DNA of 64,000 bases from Anniella stebbinsi (Eukaryota > Chordata > Lepidosauria > Squamata > Anniellidae). Positions within the stretch are counted from its first letter, which is position 1. Every line of letters begins with the position of its first letter. Below, piece by piece: positions 9,514 to 21,500 of the stretch. The DNA lies in assembly GCA_029215795.1 (NCBI GenBank), contig JARDYH010000002.1, positions 61,667,001 to 61,731,000 on the forward strand. The letters run 5' to 3'. Made by a program: the position numbers and the translations under genes. Below the pieces are notes generated by a model that ran no database searches, had not been told where the DNA came from, and saw nothing but the letters and a program-made list of their open reading frames with translations.

Positions 9514-12500
9514 GTAAGTATGAGCAAATTAGAAGCTGTTTTGTGTAGTATTGAGGTTTATTATAGATGCTAAAACTATTAAAGTAAAACATAAAACTCT
9601 TTAAATGCTACTTTTACAAAGCATGAACATGGGTGATAGTTTGCATATACTGCTGTGATACCTAACTGATAGTGGCAAGAGGTGTCATGTCACTGCATTT
9701 TCATTCCTTAGTAGAAAAGCATCTGAATGATTGGTAAACATAACAAAACAACAACAACAACCCATGGTCTACTTAAGAATCTTGCTATGCTAGCAAACAC
9801 AAAACCTGATTCGCACATAATACTAACCCATGGGCAGGCAGTTTTTTTCTGGTCTTGGAGCACATTTGCCATTATTTCCCAGAACTGAGTGGCACACTTC
9901 TCCCACCATTGCTTGTTCCGTTGTTCACTTACACCTTAACCCACCATTGCTTCATTTAATAATCCTGATCTATCTTCTGAACCTAGGTGGGGAGAAGACG
10001 ATAGCAGCAGCAGGAAGAAGAAAGGAGGGGTGGCAGTATTGTGCACAGGGTGGAGACAACAACAGAGGGGAGGAAAGGCGAGGTGGCTGAGTGCATGGGT
10101 GAGGTGGTGGGAAGGAAGAAAATGGGTTGAGGAGCAACAGCATGGTAAACAGTGGGAGAAGGAAGGAAAAGCAGGAAGATGAGCAGTGCAGGGGAGAAGA
10201 AGGGGTCTGTCAGGGGAAGGTGGTGTGGTCCTGAAGGACTTGCTCAGGGGTCCTGATGGGTGACATGGTGTCCGTGGGTGCTGCATTACCAACCTCTGCA
10301 TTGACCCATGGTTTATTTATCTCATGGGGGGTGGAATGCTGGGTTGTTTAAAACACGGGTTGTTGTTATGCATGAACCTGGAACTGTGAGTTATTCATGG
10401 GTTGTTTTGCCGGGCTACAGAGGTCAAAAACTCCAGCCACTATATATACCAGTGCTGCAGTGCTGCAGAAGCATTTGGAATACAGGGATGGAGCAGGTGA
10501 AAGAGGAGAGAAATAACCCAGGGATTGAGAAAACAAACCACAGTTTGTCCAGTCATCTGCCAGACAAACCATGAGTAGGGCAACAAACCATAGGTTAAAT
10601 CAACTATGGGTTAGTGTTATATGTGAACCAGTTCACTGTGACAAATGCTTTCATTTACTCATTAGAAACTTTTTAACACCCTTTTTAATATTGCTCAATT
10701 TCTTCAAGGATGGACAAGATGTCAATTTTTTTTTTTTTGGAGGAGGAAATTTTACCCTGTACATTTGGTATATTTTGCCCCTGTCCAATTTTATGTAACC
10801 CTAACTTTTATTCTGGGTCGCTTTACGTGTCTTTATGTCATTTATGCGGTCAAGTAATACATGAACTGTCTTTATGAGGTGAATAATTTTGATGCATTTT
10901 TATGTAATACTGTTGTTCATTTGTGTCGTTACCTTCAATATATTTGGATCTAACTATCCCTTTCATTAACAATGTGGATAGACTTCTGCATAGTATTTGC
11001 AGCTGTGGTATACAGCTTACTTTGGGAGGAGTCACTGACTTCTGATACGATTGCAGTGGTTTTAATTTTAATGTCTTGCTTGTGATACCACTGTGCATAA
11101 CTACTTTCTGCCATTTCATGTTTTTCTTTCTAATTAAAAAAGTGTTATAGCCAATAACAAAGGCAACTTAGAATGTTGCTGTTAATTGCTCTCATGCTTA
11201 ACTTTCTCTGTTTTAGATTAATAGGTGGATCTGACAACAAATTGATATACCGACATTATGCCACGTTGTACTTTGTCTTCTGTGTTGATTCTTCAGAAAG
11301 TGAACTTGGCATTTTAGATCTAATACAAGTAAGTCATTTATAGGGAAGTCATTATGTTTTTGAACTGCTTTTTGATATTTAAGGATTTGGTAATGAAGAA
11401 TATTCTATTTTATTAGATTTGAGTCAATGAGACTTTGAATGAAGTATTTATTTTGGTAAATTGCTGTTTGGATGGGTTCACTTCTGTACCAGGTGCTTTG
11501 GAGAGACACTCATTGGGGAAAATCTTTTTGTTAGTGCTTGTGCAGCAACATTTTTAAAAAGTAACTGTTGGCTTCATACTGGAAAAGCGGCTCTAGTAAA
11601 CCACTATTAGCCTTCAGGTTTTAGCGGTATGCAAAAGTACTGAGTCTTCTCTGAGAATGTTTCTGGTTTTTTTTTTGTACTCCTATGCAGTCTGTAGTAC
11701 AAACTGGTATGAGTTAGTGGCCTACGTGGAGAAAGGCATTTAACAGCTGCTTTTTCTCTAAATAAGGGTAGGTTGACCATATGAAAAGGAGGACAGGGCT
11801 CATGTAACTTTAACAGTTGTAGAGAAAAGGGAATTTCAGCCAGTGTCATTTGTATGCAGTTAGTCCCTGGTGAAATTCCCTCTTCATCACAACAGTTAAA
11901 GTTGCAGGCACTATACTAGAGTGACCAGATACAAAAGAAGGCAGGGCCCCTGCAACTTTAACTGTTGTGATGAAGAGGGAATTTCACCAGGAACTAATTG
12001 CATACAAATGACACTGGCTGAAATTCCCTTTTCTCTACAACTGTTAAAATTACATGAGCCCTGTCCTCCTTTTCATGTGGTCAGCTTAAATAAGGGTGCA
12101 TTCTTATGCACTTGGGAGTAAGCCCCTCTGAACTTTGTGGGACTTACTTCTATGTAAACATGCATAGGATTGCACTGAGTGTTTATTTTGCGTGTGTGTG
12201 TCATGCAGGATGGTATGAATTTTTAACAAGCCTGCTTGGATGTTGATAATACCCAGTTTTGAAAGTGCTAAAATTATTGGAGGTGGGGTAGGGTGGTGGT
12301 GGGGACATAACTTGTTTTTTAATCCTATTTTGGCAACAAACAAACAAGCATAAAAGCAACCAAAACAGTTCTTTTATATGTTAAAGGGTCTTGGTCCCTT
12401 CTAATTGGAGCATAACAATATATAAAATAGGACAAAGCTAAGGCATGTAGAATTTGCAGCAATTTTGAAGCCATGGGGGAAAAACCCATTTTCCCATTTA

Positions 12501-15500
12501 TCATTTTCAGGAAAAAAATGATTTTTGGGGGGAAAATAATCAATACTTATTTAATTTGTTAGCACTCTTTACAGATCAAAAACACTGTTTTGCTTTAGGG
12601 CAGTCTTCCCCAACTGGTGCCCCCCAGATATTTTGAACTTCAGTTCCCAGCAGCCTCAGGCAGCATGGCCAATGGTCAAGAAACTGGGTGTTGTAGTCCA
12701 AAATATCTGGAGGGCACCAGGTTGGGGAAGGCTGCTTTAGGAACATACAGTTCTCTATGTTTCTACGGTTATATTATATATAAAGTGGTTTTCTCATGAA
12801 ATTATAATTATATTTTAAAACTTTTAAAAGAAAACCCAGTTAGTGATATATGAATAAACTATACTTTTAAATTTAATATGCCAAACATGATAATTTGATA
12901 AACAAAGCAAGTTATATTTTAGGTTCCTATTTTATGTCTGACCAGAAGGAAGTTCAGCAAGATCTGAATTATCCTAGTAGTGTAGTGGCTAAAGTGTTGG
13001 ACTGGGAGATCCGGGTTCTAGTCCCCACGCGGCCATGGAAACCCACTGGGTGACTTTGGGCCAGTCACAGACTCTCAGCCCAACCTACCTCACAGGGCTG
13101 TTGTTGTGAGGATAAAATGGAGATGAGGAGGGTTATATGCTGCCTTGGGTTCCTTGGAGGAAAAAAGGTGGGATAGAAATGCAATAATAAATAAATAAAT
13201 AATAAAAATAAGTACTGGAGGCAGATTAAGATTGGTGTACAATGTCTATTCCTGTTCATAAGGTGGTTTAAGGAAATTCCTAAACCTGTTGTTGTTGGGG
13301 TGGAGCTTAGGGAAATTTGGACTGAAGGAAACACTGTTGCGACTTCCTTTAACTGGAAAAGACTCAGCTTAGGCATGATAAGCAATCCTTTTTCACTTAA
13401 GAACCGTTAAGCAATCTAGGAATTTTACAAAGAGGATTGAAAGAAAAAACATTTCCCCCATGGCTTCATTATTTTCAGGTATTTTATGTCTCTAGTGTTC
13501 TTATTTTTAGAAATCAATTTATAGGAAGTAAAGGTGGGGTAATGATATATAAACACCATGTGTTAAATTCTAAAAAAAATAGTAATCTGTAGCTGTTTGT
13601 GTGGGGAGAACAAAAACAGACCTTGGGGGAAAAACGGAAATCTGTTTTTCTCCCTGAATTTCCCCCTGACCTTCACATCTCTAAATAAAGCTACTAGACT
13701 GTTATTTTCTATTGCATCAGACTAATACAATGACCACTCTGGAAATCACGAAGTGTGAGGAAGTGAAATTACTAGGATAGAAAATAGCATATTGAGGATA
13801 TTACCTGGTGTGTTTCTTTTTGTTTTGGCAGGGTTCCCTAAACGACTTACTGGGTCTTCTCAGATATATAGAGTGCAGTAGTTGCAGGGTGGCCAGTCTT
13901 ACTGAGAAAAGCAGCTGTCCAGCCCCGCTTTTCATAAAATTAATTTTTCCTCTACCCCAGCAACCATGAACACATCAGTTAGGGGTTTTTTTTGTATTCA
14001 GACAGGAATTTTCCTTTTCTGCAGCCAGCCATAATTTAGGTACAGAGGGCACCCACAAATGGAATTGTTTTTTAAAATAGCAAGAGCTCTCCATCCACAC
14101 ATAGCATAGCAAAGCAACCACACCTAACCCACCTGTCTCTCGAATTCTCCTTCTACCACAATAAAAAATCCGCCTATCAGATTGTGTGCCTGGCTGGCTC
14201 CAGAGTCTTTGGCTTCATTTAAATGAAAATGAAAGCTCTCTCTCGAGATATCCACCCTCTCCTCCTATTCAAAAATAAACTCAGGCTGCCTCTACAAGAG
14301 GCATTTAAAGCTCTTTCAAGGCACATTAAAAAAATTTACCTCTACAAGAACAGAGCGCAAATCGGGCGTAGAGGCGCATTTTCTCTCCGATTATGCGCAT
14401 TATCGAATGCGCATTAAATAGCGAGTTCTATTTCGCTCTGGCCGTTAAAGCACATTTTGACTATGTGAACAAGCGATTCTCCGCATTAACTACTTGTAAA
14501 GTGCATTTGAAACAACCGGTAAAGTCACCTGTTGAGTACTCAATTACCTCCTGCATACAAGCATTTACGATAAAGCGCTTCCGAGAAGATGCGCATAATC
14601 GGAGGAACAGGCGTCAAACGGAATCCATCTAGAGGGGGTCTCAGCTGCTCAGTTTTGAGTTTCAGTTTGAAACAGTTGTGGGCTAGTTCCTGCTCCTCTT
14701 CTCCTCAGAGGCTGCTACAAAACCTCCATTGGCTCCCATGGTTACTATTTTTCTAGTTAGTAACTTCTTCTGAAAGAGGCGGTCCACTGTTAAGTTCCAC
14801 TGTTAATTTAGTTGTGCAGGCCCGTTCTCAAAGAGGCAAGCCTACAAAGTGCTAGAAAAGTGAATGAGTGTGTGTTTGCGAGGCATCTTGGATAGCTCCT
14901 TTATAGTTCTCACTGGTTCTAACTGAAACCTAGAATATGTACATGAATCTGTTGGGAGCAACTCTATTGCTCTTAGGCACCTAACACCAAGGAAGCACTT
15001 GAAACCCTTAAACATTGCCTGGGCTCGATAATGAGCTGACTAAGAGTTATCAGGCTGAAGTTAGACCCTGTCAAAATGGAAATAGTGTTTGTCAGTAGAA
15101 AGTCCGACTCAGGCACTGGAATTCTTTCTGTTCTGGAAGGGATTATTCTGCTCTTTGAGGATCAGGTCCGTAATTTGAAAGTGCTTCTTGATCCGATATT
15201 GTCCCTGGACGTTTAGGTGACAGTGGTGGCATGGAGTGCATTTGATGTGCTTGATGTGCCAGCTGCAACCTTTCGTAAATCATTCTAGCCTGGCTACTAT
15301 TAGCCATGCCTTGGTTACATCATTTTAGACTATTAAAATGTGCTATATGTGGGGTACCCCTGAAGAATGTCCAGAAAATTCAATTCATGCGAAATACAGC
15401 AGCTAGGCTGCTAGTTGATACACAGTATCGGGATCATATTAGATCTGTCTTATTGCTTTCTGGGCTGAATTCAGAGTGTTGCTCTTAACCTTTAAAGCCC

Positions 15501-18500
15501 TTGACAGCTTAGGACCCGGCTATCTGAGGGACTGCCTGTCTCATGTAAAAGGACTTCCTTCTGTGTTACACTCAGACTGTGGAATGTACTCCCTCAAGAA
15601 TTTTGATTCGTCCCCACTCTCATAACCTTAGAAACAGAGTAAAGATACATCTTTAAGTCTTTTAAAATGTGTAGTTTTAAATATTTTACTCATTATCATC
15701 AACTTTATTACGGTCACTGACCAGACTTTACACATACAAAGATTAGGGCGAAAGCACACACACGTTTAAGAAATATGCAGCAAAATCAATTCCAGAGAGA
15801 CCTTATTCTCATAGCATTCAAGAATTTTTTTGCAAAAGCTTCAACTGTGTCCCCATTCTCTGTGGCCCTGAAGTAGTGAAGGAGAGCATTGATTTCTAAT
15901 CCAGTGTCAAGCAATGATTTCTCTCTAATCTCCCTATAAAAGGGACAACAGAGTAGAACGTGAATAACCGATTCAATTTCATTGTTTCCACATGGGCATA
16001 GGCGATCAGAAAGACTAATTTTCTGAAACCTCCCCTGTAGCAAAGCCGATGGCAAGACATTAAATCTTGCCAGAGTTAATGCACACCGATATTTAGGGAT
16101 GTTAAGTATTGAAAAATATTTTGCTTCCACCATTCCATAACTCAGGTTAACGCCTAAGAACAGAGTAGAGCAAGTTGTATCCGCTGCAGATCTTAAAACC
16201 TGTAGATCACGATCTCTTATCCTTTGAGACAAAAGGGTTTTGGCTTGTTTTGCTTCCATCATTATTAGAGACTCAGGGCATAAGTCCAGAGAGTTGATCT
16301 TATTCCAGAGAAGTTTCATCCAGTCATTGAAGTATGAGTCATTCTGTATCTTGTGGAAATAGCCTGAAGTGCCAGGGCCATACAAATGGATCCAAAATTT
16401 TAATGCACACAACCAAGCTCTCGAGGTAATAGATTGTAAACCCGCTTCCAGCAGGAGAGCAGGTGTTGCTACACACTTTGGGAGACCAAGTATAGAACGT
16501 ATAAAAGTGGTTTGTACAGATTCAACTGAAGAATTAACAGCTTTGTCAATTTCATAAGGGATTTGGCCTTAAAAACTCTTAAGTGCATCGGGTACAAATT
16601 GGCCCCCTCTGGTATAATAAAACCTTGTGATTGCAGCTGCCGTGTTGTTGGCTGTTGTTTTGGCCTTATCTCTCTGCAATGACCAATTCAGTGTTTTATG
16701 ATATACCCAAATATTTATAACCAGAGACTTGTTCAATATGGTTACCATTCACAGGCCATCTATAAGTTCTCCTGCGTCTTGAGAAGACCAGCACTTTGGA
16801 TTTATCATAACTGATTCCTAATTGGTTGATTTTACAGTAACTGGTAAACTCTGCCAGTAGACGCAAGAGGCCAACCCTGGTCTGTGAAATTAGAATAGCA
16901 TCATCTGCATAAAGTAAAATGGGAACCTTTGGAGGTTGAGAATCAGTGGTATTCAAAGCAGTTGATAAATCACTCAAAAATATATTGAATAAAAATGGGG
17001 CTAAAACACATCCTTGTCTTACACCCCTAGTTGACACTATTGGTTTGGACAAACTGACGGTTGGCCCGCATCTAATTTGAATTTCAGTCTGCTGATAAAG
17101 ATTTTGAATTAGATATAGGAGTCTATTGTCGATACCAAACCCTTTCAAATCGCTTCTCGGCCTTTTGGCTAAGATCAAGTGTGTGTAATATTTTACTCTT
17201 TTTAATGTTATTGTTTTTATTGTTGCAGGATTTTATTGTTCTAAATTGCTGTACACTGCCTTGATGGCTTTTTAGCAAATAAGGTGGTACATAAACGATA
17301 ATAATAATAATAATGCTAGAGCAATGTAATTTACATTAGTGCTATGCCAAAGAGAATACTGCCCTAGGGCTGCAATATTACCAGGTCATAAATCCTACTG
17401 AACTCAGTGGAACTCCTGAGTGAACATGAACAAGATTGTACTGTAAAAGAACTCTATATGTATAACTATTACTAGCATGTGTTTTGAGAGAAAATAAAAT
17501 AAAATGTTACTGGTTAGCTCAGTATAAATCTCAAAATACAACATTAGGGGGAGCTAGAAATTCACTTACATTTTGAACGTAGTTTATTTTAACATTCTGA
17601 TTTTACTAAGTTAGAAACGACTGTCTTTCTTAACTCACTCATACCCTACAAGAGATAGTATCCTTTTTTGTAAACATTCTTGGTACAAAGGTTTCATCTG
17701 TAGTGGCTGCCGTCCACCTTTACAATTGAAATGATAAGATTAACCTGCATAGTTTTAACTTCTCTAATCTCCCAGTCATAATTTTCCATCAGTAATTCTA
17801 CTCCATTGCTGGATTTTAAAAAGTTTTTGCTGACATAACACATTGTGAATGGCCTGCAGGCTGGGGAAACTCTGGTCAGTAGACCAGATAATGTTTTGTT
17901 GTGTGTGTGCCCTTGAACATTCTAATCTAATCTTTACTGTTTCAATAATACCTCCCTTTACTTCCTACCATAATCCTTCCCTACAACTTGAATCATAATA
18001 TTTTTGTGTTCTGGCTAGAATGTTTGTTTGTGGGAAACCTAGATTAAAAACCCTAGCTATGAAGCTCACAAGGTAGTTTTGTGCAAGTCTCTTTCTAGAT
18101 GCAGAACTCTTATGAGGTGAAAATATCTTTGAGTTCATTAGAAGATGGGTCAGATGAAAACATAACAAATTAGCTTATGTGTTGTTTCTAGTTAACTGTA
18201 ATAAGTAACAGGAAAAACTTACTCCATTTTGATCCACAAGATGGGGTCCTACCACAGCAAAATCAGAAGCTAACTATAGCGTGGCACTTCTGTTTGAAAT
18301 GATTGTTGAAATTATCAGTGTAAAGTGGAATTAAGCCTGTACAGTGTTGTAATTGCCTGTGATTTGATGGGTCTTTTTTTAAAAAAATTGCTTTTAAAGG
18401 ACTAGTTTCGGGCAATGAACACCTTAAGCATGTTGATTCTGGTGGCATCACATATTAGGCCGGTCCAGATATAATGCTAAAGCATAGCTTAGTGTTATGA

Positions 18501-21500
18501 GAATGAGCCTAGTCAATCCATGGCCTCATACATCCCCCCTCCTCCAGCATGGCTTTGAGGAAGAGTTCATAAGCATTTTTGCTTCCATTTTAGATTAATC
18601 ACAGCTTGCCTTGTTATCCAGACTCAACAAACTGTGGTTAATAATAAGTAATTAAAATTTTAGCTATGATTTCTTGATAGTTTAGGAAGCTGGATTGTTT
18701 CAACAAGCCATAGTTAAGATTAACTACAGTTTCGGGTTCAGACATAATACTTGCTTCAGCTCATGCTTGTTACAGTAAACCATGGGTTAGCATTAGATTT
18801 TGTCTTTAAACTGATTCCAATAATGCTGTTTGCTAAAATACTTTTTCACCTTTGGACTTGGAAATAAGTATGGTTAAAATAATAAGAATAGATACAGTCT
18901 CAGTTCAGACAGCACGTTTCCCAACAGTGGTTTTAGAACTCCACAGTGGAGTTTTTACACCACTATTGAGATATGTGTTGTCTGGCAGGAAAACTCCACA
19001 CAACATTGGAGTTTTTTGGGAAAACACTCCACGCAGAATATCAACACTGCACAGAGGAGAGTTCCTGCACAACGGTTGTGTTGTGTGGCAGTTCCGTGGA
19101 GTTTTCCGTTGCATTGAGTTGACTTTCCTGCTAGTTAAAGAATTCCCTGGCAAGAGCGGCGAAAGGAGGGAGTGCCACTCTAGGAGAGCCATTGGGATTA
19201 TTTTTTGCAGCAGTGGCTAATGGGATACCTTTGGGAAGACCGGGGAAGGAGAGAGGGCAGAGGAACTGTCACTCAAACGTGGCGATGGATTTTACTCAAC
19301 CTCATAGTAGTCCACAGTCACACAGTAGTGGAGTTAGAACATGTTGTGTGAGGAGTACCTAAAAATGCAACCATTGAGTGGAATTTTCACACTGCGTTGA
19401 CTAACGTGTTGTCTGAATTGAGCCACAGCCTATTATTGCCATGTAGTAATGTAAAATACTATTAAGTGTAGAGATTTTCTGGAATGCATGTTGCAGAGTA
19501 AAGTGGTTACTAAAAAGGTAAAAAAAAATCCCACAATTCCTAATTAGGTATCCTAAAGGTTCAATGGGAATTATACTCTATTAATCATATGGATCATGTT
19601 TCTAAAATAGGGCTTTTTATTGTCATTACAAGACTGAGGACTACCAAGTATATGTTGTCATCAGGTTGGATTTGAAGAAAAGTGCACAGAAGGGGGCTGG
19701 CAGAAGCTGAATTCCCTGTCATCTCCAGCAGCTGCCAAGCCCTGCAAAATGCCTCTCTTACAGGTTGGTGGACTTTACTGAATGGCATGGTGCTGAAGAG
19801 AAATGGAGGGGGGGGGGGAATCCTCAAATCAGGTGGAGACAACTTTTGTGAGTAGATGCTCTGTTCGTGGAAGTTTTTCTCCAACTGATTTTCAGGGATC
19901 CGACCCTTCCTCCTCAGCCCCTGGCACATCATCCCACCCCATTCAGCAGGTTCCCCTAATCTTTGGGACAGGCATTGGGGGGGGGTTGCTGGGGGGCAGG
20001 GAAGTTGGTTTCTCCCAGCCCCCTCTCACATGCTTTTCTTTGAATCCATCCCATGGTAGCGAACAGAACTGACTCCCCAGATGTGACAAAGTTTCAAGAA
20101 CAGGAAGACTTAAAAGTATGCTTTGAGCAGGGATCAACAAATTGTGCCAGAGCTTAGAAGCCACTCATTAGTTTGTACTGGCCAACTGTAAAGTCCAAGC
20201 ACATCACAATACTACTGTAACAATAGGATAATTTCTTGAGTAGCTACTTGTCCTGATAGCTATATGCTACTTCCAGTAACAAAGGCAGTACGCCTGTGTA
20301 CAACAATTGATGGGAACATGGGTGAGAGGGTGCTGCTGCACTCATTCGCTACTTGAGGGTTCCTTGTAGACAGCTGATTGGCCACTGTGTGAACAAAATG
20401 ATGGACTAGATGGACTCCTGGTCTGATCCAGCATAGCTCTTCTTTTGTTCTTATGACCTTAATCAGAAGATTATGTTAATAAAAGGAAGCAGTTTTAAAA
20501 TCTTAATTTTATTTGGGGGTTTTAATGGTAGTTTGGACACAGGTGGAAATTATTTCTGAGTAAATATTCATAGAATCAGAATACTTCCACTGAAATTCTC
20601 TGGCTGTTAGACTTAGGAAACCTTTTTGGTAGTAAATCAATTTTTTAAAACCAGACATCAGTGTTTAAAAACAATAAGTCCATATTATTTGCTAGATAGC
20701 ACAAAGGTGTAGGGAAAATGTGCTATTTTTATATTAGAGATGGATGAGAAGTACTGGCAGTCTGGCACTCTTGGAAGCTGTTTAGGATCCAAAGAAATAG
20801 ATTTCAGCTGGCTCTCTGGGTCATTTACCTTTGCCCAGGTCTGATTAAGGGTACCTACTGGAAGCAACACTATTCATACTAAACAGACAAAAACAACAAG
20901 CTATTCGTCCTGTTGCAGATACCCTGCAAATTATCCACTGGCACAAAACATCCCTATTCCTAGAAGACTTCAGCTGCAGTTCTGTCACACTTACTTGGGA
21001 GTAAGTTCCATTGAATTCAACAGGAGTTGCTTCTGAATAAGCATGCATAGGAAAGGTTAAGTACTGTTGTGCGGAGAATGAGAAATGGTACCTAAGCAAA
21101 GAAAAACCTCTGCTGCACACCCAGATTTTAATAATTACCTTACTCATTAATTGCAAGAGTAAGCTAAATTATAAATAGCTGCCAGAGATTTGCTAAATGA
21201 CAAGATTTCCATTCCCCATTTTGTAGGTAATGTAAAACAGTTTGAGTTCACTGTGCTTCACACCAGCTGATGCTCAGTGTTCCCCTCATGCCTCAGTGTT
21301 CTTACTAGGAGGCAGGGCATGCAGCCTCCCAGTTGCCCTTGCTCCCATCGTTGATGGCAGAGGTCAGAATGTGCCTTCCTTCAGATCTGCAGTCGCAGGA
21401 TACATAACTGATACACAATAAATCTCCCTTTCAGTTGGGAGTAAGGAGTATTGTTTAAACTCCTGTAAGGCAAACTGGGTTAAATTAGATGAAGTTGTCA

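Noticed and set aside
17149..17182. A functional U2 snRNA gene
   Set aside because: Only the first 34 nt are present, no snRNA promoter or 3' box is visible, and the piece sits inside the target duplication of a LINE insertion.
17149..17182. A U2-targeting LINE (Keno type) inserted in a U2 gene
   Set aside because: Such an insertion would leave U2 sequence on both sides of the LINE; here U2 is only at the 5' end and both flanks are the unrelated 12-bp duplication.
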